Of a DNA stretch of 5,306 bases, positions 1 to 5,306 are shown piece after piece. The notes below the pieces were generated by a model. It saw only the letters and a program-made list of their open reading frames with translations, ran no database searches and had not been told where the DNA came from. Location of the stretch: contig JAAYZL010000558.1 in the NCBI GenBank assembly GCA_012514855.1, forward strand, positions 1 to 5,306, given 5' to 3'. The translations under genes were made by a program, and so were the position numbers. The first letter of the stretch is position 1; the number at the start of each line of letters is the position of its first letter. The stretch is from Clostridiales bacterium. Its GTDB lineage: Bacteria > Bacillota_A > Clostridia > Christensenellales > Aristaeellaceae.

Positions 1-1
1 G

Positions 2-1198
2 ATTGGCGGAACGGTCGGCGATATCGAGGGGCAACCCTTCATCGAGGCCATCCGCCAATTTCAATGGGAAGTGCCGCGCGAGCGCACGCTGTTCATCCAC
101 GTGACGCTGATCCCGTATCTGAAGAGCTCGCAGGAATTGAAGACGAAGCCGACGCAGCACTCGGTCAAGCAGCTGCAGTCGATGGGCATACACCCCGGCA
201 TGCTCGTCTGCCGGAGCGACTATCCCGTGCCGCAGGAGATGAAGAACAAGCTGTCGCTGTTCTGCAACGTGCCGGCGAAGTACATCATCCAGAACCTGGA
301 CGCGGAGTCGCTCTATCAGGTGCCGCTGATGCTCGAGCGCGAGCGGTTCGCCGACAAGGCGTGCGAGGCGCTCTCGCTGCCGATCCGCAAGCCCGACCTC
401 CGGGATTGGGAGGAGCTCGTCGAGCGCTCGCAGCACCCGGAGCGCGAGGTCGTGATCGCGCTGGTCGGCAAGTACATCCAGCTCCACGACGCGTACCTGT
501 CCGTCGTCGAGGCGCTTCGGCACGGCGGCATCGCGAACCGCGCGCGCGTGCGCATCAAGTGGGTGCTGGCCGACGACCTGACGAACCCCGGGGCCGACGT
601 CGACGCCGCGCTCGGGGACGTGCACGGCATACTCGTGCCGGGCGGGTTCGGGAACCGCGGCATCGAGGGCAAGATGGTCGCCGCGCGCTACGCGAGGGAG
701 CACATGATCCCGTATCTGGGCATCTGCCTCGGCATGCAGATCGCGGTCATGGAGTTCGCGCGAAACGTCGCCGGCATGGCCGGGGCCTCGTCGACCGAGT
801 TCGATCCGGGCACGCAATACCCGGTCATCGACGTCATGCGCGAGCAGCGCGGCCTCGAGCGGACCGGCGGCACGATGCGGCTGGGCGCGTACCGCTGCAA
901 GCTCAACCCGGGTTCAAAGATGTACGCGCTGTACGGCGCGGACGAGATCGTCGAGCGCCACCGGCACCGCTACGAGTTCAACAACGAGTTTTTGAAGCCC
1001 TTCGAGGAAAAGGGGATGCGCATGGCGGGCGTGAACCCCGACCGCAACCTCGTCGAGGCCGTCGAGCTCGTCGACCACCCGTGGTTCGTCGGGGTGCAGT
1101 TCCATCCCGAATTCAAATCGAGGCCGAACCGGCCCCATCCGCTGTTTGTGGGGCTGATCGGCGCGGCAATACTGCGTGCGGAGGAAGAGGAATGCTAG
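2..1198 (+). CDS. pyrG: CTP synthase (glutamine-hydrolysing), 5'-truncated by the window edge
   Basis: Makes CTP from UTP, ATP and glutamine in the cytoplasm, the last step of pyrimidine nucleotide synthesis. The 398 visible residues begin at the GGTVGDIE motif of the amidoligase domain, so roughly 140 N-terminal residues, including the P-loop, lie off the window (the E. coli enzyme has 545). The UTP-site motif KTKPTQHSVK and the segment GMLVCRSDYPV follow. The class-I glutaminase domain occupies about residues 150-395 of the visible part, with GGFGNRG, the nucleophile Cys242 in GICLGMQ, and His368/Glu370 in FHPEF. These match Cys379, His515 and Glu517 of E. coli. The frame is open to the left edge, so the GTG at 71 is internal and not the start. 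The TAG stop lies inside the guaA start region (7-base overlap), implying one transcript and likely translational coupling. Nothing is broken in the visible part. Confidence 0.97.
   Translation: MGGTVGDIEGQPFIEAIRQFQWEVPRERTLFIHVTLIPYLKSSQELKTKPTQHSVKQLQSMGIHPGMLVCRSDYPVPQEMKNKLSLFCNVPAKYIIQNLDAESLYQVPLMLERERFADKACEALSLPIRKPDLRDWEELVERSQHPEREVVIALVGKYIQLHDAYLSVVEALRHGGIANRARVRIKWVLADDLTNPGADVDAALGDVHGILVPGGFGNRGIEGKMVAARYAREHMIPYLGICLGMQIAVMEFARNVAGMAGASSTEFDPGTQYPVIDVMREQRGLERTGGTMRLGAYRCKLNPGSKMYALYGADEIVERHRHRYEFNNEFLKPFEEKGMRMAGVNPDRNLVEAVELVDHPWFVGVQFHPEFKSRPNRPHPLFVGLIGAAILRAEEEEC
1180..1184 (+). promoter_or_regulatory. Ribosome binding site of guaA
   Basis: GGAGG ends 7 bases before the ATG at 1192 and lies within the last codons of pyrG. 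It decides the guaA start, since that ATG gives the expected N-terminus MLEKIVILDFGGQYNQL. A longer reading of the same frame, back to an ATG at 64, is only a shadow of pyrG. Confidence 0.8.
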
Positions 1199-1626
1199 AG
1201 AAAATTGTGATCCTGGATTTCGGCGGCCAGTACAACCAGTTGATCGGCAGGCGCGTGCGCGAGTCCGGCGTATTCTGCGAGATTTTGAACTACGCGGCGC
1301 CGGTTTCGGGCTGGGCGGACGAATCGCTCAAGGGGGTGATCCTGACCGGCGGCCCGAACAGCGTCTACGACGAAGGCGCGCCGAGGCTCGGGAGGGAGAT
1401 CTTCGAGCTGGGCGTCCCGGTGCTCGGCATCTGCTACGGCATGCAGCTGATCAACTACGTGCTCGGCGGAACCGTCGAGCACGCGGCGGTCAGCGAGTAC
1501 GGCCACGCGGTGCTCCATACGGAGGATTGCCCGATGTTCGACGGCGTTTCGCGCGAGACGGCGGTGTTCATGAACCACACCGACCGCGTCGACCGCATGC
1601 CCGAGGGATTCCGGATCGACGCGTAA
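1192..1626 (+). CDS. guaA: GuaA N-terminal fragment: truncated glutaminase domain
   Basis: This is what standard translation yields from the guaA start: 144 residues ending at the internal TAA. It keeps the oxyanion-region motif GGPNSVYDEG and the nucleophile Cys81, but lacks the His and Glu of the catalytic triad, which are encoded about 65 and 71 bases past the stop. As a stand-alone protein it should therefore not hydrolyse glutamine. The start ATG at 1192 is supported by the GGAGG 7 bases upstream and by the typical N-terminal sequence. If the stop is a sequencing error this entry disappears into the full-length gene. Confidence 0.75.
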   Translation: MLEKIVILDFGGQYNQLIGRRVRESGVFCEILNYAAPVSGWADESLKGVILTGGPNSVYDEGAPRLGREIFELGVPVLGICYGMQLINYVLGGTVEHAAVSEYGHAVLHTEDCPMFDGVSRETAVFMNHTDRVDRMPEGFRIDA

Positions 1627-1719
1627 ACGTTAAACTGCCCGGTCGCGGCGTTTTCCTCTCCGGAGAAGGGACTCTACGGCGTCCAGTTCCATCCCGAGGT
1701 CCGCCACACCGCCGAGGGC

Positions 1720-2727
1720 GTGAAGATGCTCGACAACTTCGTGCTCGGCATCTGCAACTGCCGCGGCGACTACCGCGCCGAGGACATGATCGAGACGATG
1801 CTCGGCGAGATTCGCGCGCAGGTCGGGGGCGGCAAGGTCGTCGCGGGGCTCTCCGGCGGCGTCGATTCGTCGGTCGCCTGCACGCTCGCGAACCGCGCGC
1901 TGAAGCCGGGACAATTGACCTGCGTGTTCGTCGACCACGGCCTCTTGAGACTCCGCGAGGCCGAGAGCGTCATGCAGACCTACCGCGACCACCTGGGGCT
2001 GAACGTCATCCACATCGACGCGTCCGAGCGCTTCCTCGGGGCGCTCAGGGGGGTGACGGAGCCCGAGCGCAAGCGCAAGATCATCGGCGAGGTGTTCATG
2101 CGCGTGTTCGAGGAGGAGGCGAGAAAGACCGGCGCCGAGTTCCTCCTGCAGGGCACGATTTACCCCGACCGCATCGAGAGCGGCATGGGCGGCTCCGCGA
2201 CGATCAAGAGCCACCACAACGTCGGCGGACTTCCAAAAGAATCGTTGTTCAGGAAGGAGAACCTCGTCGAGCCGCTCCGGTGGCTGTTCAAGGACGAGGT
2301 GCGCAAGGTTGGCGAGGCGCTCGGCATTCCCGGGCACATGGTCTGGCGGCAGCCGTTCCCCGGCCCGGGCCTCGGCGTGCGCGTGATCGGCGAGCTCACC
2401 AGGGAGAGGCTCGATACGCTCAGGCTCTGCGACGCGATCTACCGCGAGGAGCTCGAGAAGGCCGGCCTCGCGCGCGAGATCTGGCAGTCGTTCGCCGTTC
2501 TGACCGGCGTCCAGACCGTCGGCGTCATGGGCGACGGCCGCACCTACGCGCACTGCGTCGCGCTTCGCGCGGTGATCTCCGACGACGCGATGACCGCCGA
2601 GGCCGCGGAAATCCCGTACCCGGTGCTCAAGAGGTGCGTCAGCCGCATCATCGGGGAAGTGCCGGGGGTCAACCGCGTCGTGTACGACATAACGGGGAAG
2701 CCTCCGGGAACGATAGAGTGGGAATGA
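1720..2727 (+). CDS. guaA: GuaA C-terminal part: ATP-pyrophosphatase and dimerisation domains
   Basis: The frame reopens straight after the TAA and stays open to the TGA at 2725. The first possible starts are GTG 1720 (335 residues) and ATG 1726 (333 residues). A GAGGG at 1713-1717 sits 8 bases before ATG 1726 and could serve as a ribosome binding site. The piece carries the P-loop SGGVDSS, the [10 protein letters not shown] and FPGPGLG segments of the XMP/ATP site and the dimerisation domain, so the synthetase half is complete. Such a protein would resemble the separate synthetase subunit found in archaea and could in principle use free ammonia, because GMP synthases generally accept ammonia in place of glutamine. 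Separate translation is an inference; the sequence shows only that it is possible. Confidence 0.6.
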   Translation: MKMLDNFVLGICNCRGDYRAEDMIETMLGEIRAQVGGGKVVAGLSGGVDSSVACTLANRALKPGQLTCVFVDHGLLRLREAESVMQTYRDHLGLNVIHIDASERFLGALRGVTEPERKRKIIGEVFMRVFEEEARKTGAEFLLQGTIYPDRIESGMGGSATIKSHHNVGGLPKESLFRKENLVEPLRWLFKDEVRKVGEALGIPGHMVWRQPFPGPGLGVRVIGELTRERLDTLRLCDAIYREELEKAGLAREIWQSFAVLTGVQTVGVMGDGRTYAHCVALRAVISDDAMTAEAAEIPYPVLKRCVSRIIGEVPGVNRVVYDITGKPPGTIEWE

Positions 2728-2734
2728 ACCGTCA

Positions 2735-2740
2735 AGGAGG
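2735..2740 (+). promoter_or_regulatory. Strong ribosome binding site of the ACT-like gene
   Basis: AGGAGG, within a longer AAGGAGGAG run, lies 9 bases upstream of the ATG at 2750 and fixes the start of the small gene. It occupies most of the 22-base gap after guaA, which leaves no room for a separate promoter there. Confidence 0.85.
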
Positions 2741-2749
2741 AGAACATCG

Positions 2750-3010
2750 ATGTCCTGCTACTACGTCATCGGCATACGGATGGACAATCGGGTCGGGAAC
2801 GCCGTGAATTTCCAGGAGGCGCTCACGGCAAACGGCTGCAGGATCAAAGCGCGGCTGGGGCTTCACGAGGCGAGCGAGGGCGCGTGCGCGAACGACGGGC
2901 TAATCGTGCTGCAGCCCTGCGGCGAGCGGGAGGAGGTCGAGCGGCTCGTCGTGGAGTTGAACCGCCTTCCGGGGATCACCGCGAAGCTCATCGACCTGAA
3001 CGCGGATTAG
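2750..3010 (+). CDS. Small ACT-like protein, resembling the TM1266 family of putative iron-only hydrogenase regulators
   Basis: An 86-residue cytoplasmic protein without signal peptide or membrane segment. The start is set by a strong AGGAGG 9 bases upstream. The pattern fits a single ACT-like beta-alpha-beta-beta-alpha-beta domain: a first strand YYVIGIRM, a helix around VNFQEALTANG, a strand with KARLGLHE, a strand DGLIVLQPC, a helix EEVERLVVELNRL, then PGITAKLIDL. The opening VIGI, the central RLGL and the closing LPGI-x-AK correspond to features I recall from TM1266-type proteins (about 80 residues, NikR-like fold, named after hydrogenase maturation clusters). The match is by pattern only and distant. 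It has four cysteines (3, 30, 46, 57), which could suit metal or redox sensing. It is co-directional with guaA and 22 bases from it, so probably co-transcribed. Its ligand and target are unknown. Confidence 0.75.
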   Translation: MSCYYVIGIRMDNRVGNAVNFQEALTANGCRIKARLGLHEASEGACANDGLIVLQPCGEREEVERLVVELNRLPGITAKLIDLNAD

Positions 3011-3020
3011 ACGACAAAGC

Positions 3021-3051
3021 AAAGCCGCCCGGCGAAAAACCGAGCGGCTTT
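3021..3051. terminator. Bidirectional intrinsic terminator between convergent genes
   Basis: AAAGCCGC (3021-3028) pairs perfectly with GCGGCTTT (3044-3051). After a single C/A mismatch, CGG (3030-3032) pairs with CCG (3040-3042), closing a 7-base A-rich loop. On the plus strand the stem runs into CATTTTGTTT. On the minus strand it is followed by GCTTTGTC, which is less T-rich. Outer ACAAA (3014-3018) can also pair with TTTGT (3055-3059). It begins 10 bases after the ACT-like gene stop and lies 8 bases past the hcp stop, so it can end both transcripts, with better support for the plus strand. Confidence 0.85.
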
Positions 3052-3059
3052 CATTTTGT

Positions 3060-4652
3060 TTACCCGAGTATCTTCTTCAAATCCTCCTCCGGCGTGCTGA
3101 TCGGCGAGATGTTGAAGTTCTCGACGAGGTAATTCAGCACGTTCGGCGAGACGAACGCCGGAAGCGTCGGCCCGAGGTAGATGTTCTTGATGCCGAGCGC
3201 GAGCAGCGTCAAGAGGATGCAGACGGCCTTCTGCTCGTACCAGGAGAGAACCAGGGTCAGCGGCAGGTCGTTGACGCCGCACTCGAACACCTCCGCGAGC
3301 TTGACCGCGACGCGGATCGCCGAGTAGGCGTCGTTGCACTGGCCCATGTCCATGATGCGCGGCAGCCCCCCGATCGAGCCGATGTCGAGGTCGTTGAAGC
3401 GGAACTTGCCGCAGGCGAGCGTCAGGATGACGGTGTCTTTGGGCGTCTTCGCGACGAAGTCGGTGTAGTAGTTGCGTCCGGGGCGCGCGCCGTCGCAGCC
3501 GCCGACCAGGAAGAAGTGCTTGATCGCGCCGGCCTTCACCGCGTCGACCACCTTGTCCGCGACCGAGAGAACCGTCCCGTGGCCGAAGCCGGTCGTGACC
3601 TGCGCGCCGCCGTTGATGCCGGTGAACGCGGTGTCCTCCCTGTAGCCGCCGAGTTCGAGCGCCTTTTCGATGACCGGCGCGAAGTTCTTGTCCGCGCCGA
3701 TGTGGACGAGGCCGGGGTAGCCGACCAGCGCCGTCGTGAACACGCGGTCGCGGTAGTTGTCCTTGGGCGGCATCAGGCAGTTCGTCGTGAACAGCGCCGC
3801 GCCGGGCATGTCCTTGAACTCCTTCTGCTGGTTCTGCCACGCGGTGCCGAAGTTGCCCTTCAGGTGCGGATACGCCTTGAGCTTCGGATAGGCGTGCGCG
3901 GGCAGCATCTCGCCGTGCGTGTAGATGTTGACGCCCTTCCCCTCGGTCTGCTGCAGCAAGAGCTCGAGATCGCGCAGGTCGTGGCCGCTGACGACGATGA
4001 ACGGCCCCTTTTCGACCATCAGCGGGACGACGGTCGGGACGGGCGTTCCGTAGTGGCCGGTGTTCGCCTCGTCGAGCAGCTCCATGCAGCGCAGGTTGAC
4101 GTTGCCGAGCTTGAGAACGAGCGGGAGCAGCTCGTCCATGCCGAGTTCCTCGCCGATCGCGTGCATGCCCTCAAAGAAAAAGCCGTTTACGGTATCGTCG
4201 GTCTTTCCGAGCACCATCGCGTGGTGCGCGTAGGCCGCCATGCCGCGCAGGCCGAACAGTATCAGGGATTTCAACGACCGGATGTCCTCGTCCGCATTCC
4301 AGAGCTCCGGCATCCCGTAGTCGCTCGCGCCGCCGCCGCAGCTTCCGCAGCAGCCCGAGCAGCGGGGAGCCAGCATCGCGGTCTCCCTGCGCACGCGCTC
4401 GACCTCGAGGCCGATCGCGTCGTCGTCGAAGCTGACGTTCGTGACGGCCATGAACAGGGCGTCGATCATCGCCGCGGTCGCGGATGCCGGCGGCTTCTTG
4501 CCGTAGGCGGCGCGTGCCAGACCGACCAGCGCGCCGGTAAGCTCGTCCTGCAGGTTCGACGTGTCGGCGCTCTTGCCGCAGACGCCCGCGCGGCCCATGC
4601 AGCCGACGCGACCGGCGGTCTGCTCACACTGGAAACAGAACATCTCATTCAT
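3060..4652 (-). CDS. hcp: Hydroxylamine reductase / hybrid cluster protein
   Basis: A cytoplasmic iron-sulfur enzyme that reduces hydroxylamine to ammonia in vitro; in E. coli its likely physiological role is nitric oxide reduction under anaerobic nitrosative stress. The 530-residue product is complete. Cys6, Cys9, Cys18 and Cys25 form the N-terminal cluster motif (FCFQCEQTAG...GCMGRAGVCGK). All seven ligands of the hybrid Fe-S-O cluster are present: His224, Glu248, Cys292, Cys386 (the persulfide position), Cys414, Cys439 and Glu473. Each is offset by 20 or 21 from the Desulfovibrio vulgaris numbering (244, 268, 312, 406, 434, 459, 494). The compact N-terminal region lacks the extra residues of enterobacterial Hcp and suits an anaerobe. 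A cysteine patch at 98-105 (CSGCCGSC) lies outside the known ligand set. The start is fixed by an AGGAGG 8 bases upstream. It follows an iron-sulfur protein gene by 33 bases, so the two are probably one operon. The TAA stop matches the usual family C-terminus. Confidence 0.97.
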   Translation of the reverse strand: MNEMFCFQCEQTAGRVGCMGRAGVCGKSADTSNLQDELTGALVGLARAAYGKKPPASATAAMIDALFMAVTNVSFDDDAIGLEVERVRRETAMLAPRCSGCCGSCGGGASDYGMPELWNADEDIRSLKSLILFGLRGMAAYAHHAMVLGKTDDTVNGFFFEGMHAIGEELGMDELLPLVLKLGNVNLRCMELLDEANTGHYGTPVPTVVPLMVEKGPFIVVSGHDLRDLELLLQQTEGKGVNIYTHGEMLPAHAYPKLKAYPHLKGNFGTAWQNQQKEFKDMPGAALFTTNCLMPPKDNYRDRVFTTALVGYPGLVHIGADKNFAPVIEKALELGGYREDTAFTGINGGAQVTTGFGHGTVLSVADKVVDAVKAGAIKHFFLVGGCDGARPGRNYYTDFVAKTPKDTVILTLACGKFRFNDLDIGSIGGLPRIMDMGQCNDAYSAIRVAVKLAEVFECGVNDLPLTLVLSWYEQKAVCILLTLLALGIKNIYLGPTLPAFVSPNVLNYLVENFNISPISTPEEDLKKILG

Positions 4653-4660
4653 TGGAAAAA

Positions 4661-4666
4661 CCTCCT
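4661..4666 (-). promoter_or_regulatory. Ribosome binding site of hcp
   Basis: On the minus strand AGGAGG lies 8 bases before the ATG at 4652. The 33-base gap to the upstream gene holds this site and little else. I see no convincing promoter or regulator operator in it, so hcp is probably expressed from a promoter beyond the right edge of the window. Confidence 0.85.
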
Positions 4667-4685
4667 GTTAAGATAATCAAAAGTG

Positions 4686-5306
4686 TCAGTCGAGAATCTG
4701 TCCGTCGGTCGAGATCGTGACGACCTGCCAGGGGATGAACTTTCCGCTCTTCTGCAGCGCCGCCTTGACCGCCTGTTCGATGCCGCCGCAGCAGGGAACC
4801 TCCATCCGCGCGACCGTCACGCTCTTGATCTCGTTCCGGCGCAGTATCTCGGCGAACTTCTCGGAGTAGTCGACGCCGTCGAGCTTCGGGCAGCCGACGA
4901 GCGTGATCTTGCCGCGCATGAAATCGCGGTGGAAGTTGCCGTAGGCGTAGGCCGCGCAGTCGGCGGCGACAAGCAGGTTCGCGCCGTCGAAATAGGGCGC
5001 GTTGACCAGCACGAGCTTGATCTGCACCGGCCACTGCCGAAGCTGCGACGGAATCTCCGTCCCGGCGACCGGCTCGGCGGGACGCGCGCGGTTCATCGAC
5101 CTCGCCCGGCTGCCGGGACAGCCGCGCGGAACCTGCGCCTCGGCCGTGCGACGCTTGTTCTCCAGGACCGCCTCCTCGTCGAAGGCGTCCGCCTCGCGCT
5201 CGACAAACGAGATCGCCCCGGTCGGGCACGAGGGCAGGCACGCGCCCAGCCCGTCGCAGTAGTCGTCGCGGAGCAGCTTCGCCTTGCCGTTCACCATGCC
5301 GATCGC
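4686..5306 (-). CDS. Iron-sulfur (ferredoxin-type) protein upstream of hcp, 5'-truncated by the window edge
   Basis: The frame is open to the right edge (206 visible residues), so the ATG at 5297 is internal; the preceding codons read AIG, as expected at the end of a first ferredoxin motif. The true start and probably a standard first [4Fe-4S] motif lie off the window. Visible residues 17-28 hold a cluster motif, CDGLGACLPSCP, with Cys17, Cys23 and Cys27. After an acidic stretch (EREADAFDEEAV) and RGCPG, a second domain starts near SQLRQWPVQIKL. It carries further cysteines at 117 (AADC), 139 (VGCPKLD) and 172-173 (VPCCGG). This layout matches a family of iron-sulfur proteins from anaerobes that I recall beside hcp, often named simply 4Fe-4S binding protein. 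The likely role is electron transfer, perhaps to Hcp, inferred from adjacency. No signal peptide can be assessed because the N-terminus is missing. Confidence 0.88.
   Translation of the reverse strand, partial: AIGMVNGKAKLLRDDYCDGLGACLPSCPTGAISFVEREADAFDEEAVLENKRRTAEAQVPRGCPGSRARSMNRARPAEPVAGTEIPSQLRQWPVQIKLVLVNAPYFDGANLLVAADCAAYAYGNFHRDFMRGKITLVGCPKLDGVDYSEKFAEILRRNEIKSVTVARMEVPCCGGIEQAVKAALQKSGKFIPWQVVTISTDGQILD

Larger units (their letters stand above)
1192..2727 (+). pseudogene. guaA: GMP synthase (glutamine-hydrolysing), interrupted by one in-frame TAA at codon 145
   Basis: Converts XMP to GMP with ATP and glutamine, the last step of guanine nucleotide synthesis. If the TAA at 1624-1626 is read as one residue, the product has 511 residues, the normal family length (B. 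subtilis 513, E. coli 525). In order: a class-I glutaminase domain (about 1-190) with nucleophile Cys81 in GICYGMQ and His167/Glu169 in FHPEV; an ATP-pyrophosphatase domain with the P-loop SGGVDSS at 221-227; and the C-terminal dimerisation domain, with [11 protein letters not shown] at 385-395 and the classic ending KPPGTIEWE. There is no frameshift: PEGFRIDA before the stop and [18 protein letters not shown] after it are in the same frame and align to the family with no gap. The alternatives are sequencing error, recent nonsense mutation, readthrough, or separate expression of the two halves. I call it pseudogene only because of the stop; the rest shows no decay. Confidence 0.85.

Noticed and set aside
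64..1191. A long plus-strand frame opening at ATG 64 and running into guaA
   Set aside because: It lies over pyrG in another frame, its translation is Arg/Ala-rich low-complexity sequence, and only the part from 1192 onward is protein-like. High GC leaves shadow frames open.
1624..1626. Reassigned stop codon, selenocysteine or pyrrolysine at the internal stop
   Set aside because: Those recodings use UGA or UAG, not UAA, and hcp in the same window ends normally at TAA with a family-typical C-terminus and terminator behind it.
1600..1700. A frameshift in guaA
   Set aside because: Both sides of the stop are in the same frame and the spacing to conserved residues is normal, so there is no net insertion or deletion.
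1630..2553. A 307-codon antisense frame over guaA
   Set aside because: Composition is typical of the reverse of a GC-rich gene, with no family resemblance and no ribosome binding site of note.
1192..2727. A natural archaeal-style split of GMP synthase into two subunit genes
   Set aside because: The stop falls inside the glutaminase domain before its His and Glu, not at the domain boundary, so it is not the usual two-gene arrangement.
1176..2807. A 543-codon open frame overlapping guaA on the plus strand
   Set aside because: Arg/Gly-rich shadow of guaA with no recognisable motif; the guaA frame explains the DNA.
1720..4652. A functional link in which Hcp-made ammonia feeds an ammonia-using GMP synthetase
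   Set aside because: The genes are convergent and separately terminated, cells hold ample ammonia, and nothing in the sequence supports it.
3516..4676. A 386-codon frame antisense to hcp
   Set aside because: Val/Arg/Ala-rich mirror of the hcp codon pattern. The hcp frame has all cluster ligands, so this is a shadow.
5295..5297. ATG as the true start of the iron-sulfur protein
   Set aside because: The frame stays open to the edge and the preceding codons fit the family; the usual first cluster motif would be missing if translation started here.

Overview
This GC-rich window (well over 60% GC by eye, with G/C-ending codons dominating) is ordinary bacterial chromosome with two gene blocks facing each other. 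Several proteins read most like those of strictly anaerobic, clostridial-type bacteria: a class-I type hybrid cluster protein, its accompanying iron-sulfur protein and a TM1266-like ACT protein. A high-GC anaerobe of clostridial affinity, possibly from a metagenome assembly, is my best guess. The sequence does not fix the taxon.

Left block, plus strand (1-3010): the 3' three-quarters of pyrG (CTP synthase) runs in from the left edge. It overlaps guaA (GMP synthase) by 7 bases, and a small ACT-like protein gene follows 22 bases after guaA. The first two enzymes are glutamine amidotransferases making CTP and GMP, so this looks like a nucleotide-synthesis operon. The small protein resembles a family linked to iron-only hydrogenase regulation, and its role beside guaA is not obvious. 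A strong stem-loop at 3021-3051 ends the block and probably also ends the opposing transcript.

Right block, minus strand (5306-3060): the 3' part of an iron-sulfur (ferredoxin-type) protein gene enters from the right edge. After 33 bases comes a complete hcp gene (hydroxylamine reductase / hybrid cluster protein) with every expected cluster ligand. The pair probably forms an electron-transfer and nitrosative-stress module, with the iron-sulfur protein as a plausible electron donor to Hcp.

The most unusual item is a single in-frame TAA at 1624-1626 inside guaA. The reading frame is the same on both sides, conserved family sequence resumes one codon later, and total length is normal (511 residues if the codon is read). 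The stop separates the catalytic Cys of the glutaminase domain from its His and Glu. It could be a sequencing error, a recent nonsense mutation, or a gene whose C-terminal synthetase is made separately by reinitiation. I found no mobile element, CRISPR array, tRNA or rRNA, and no gene-free stretch longer than about 60 bases.
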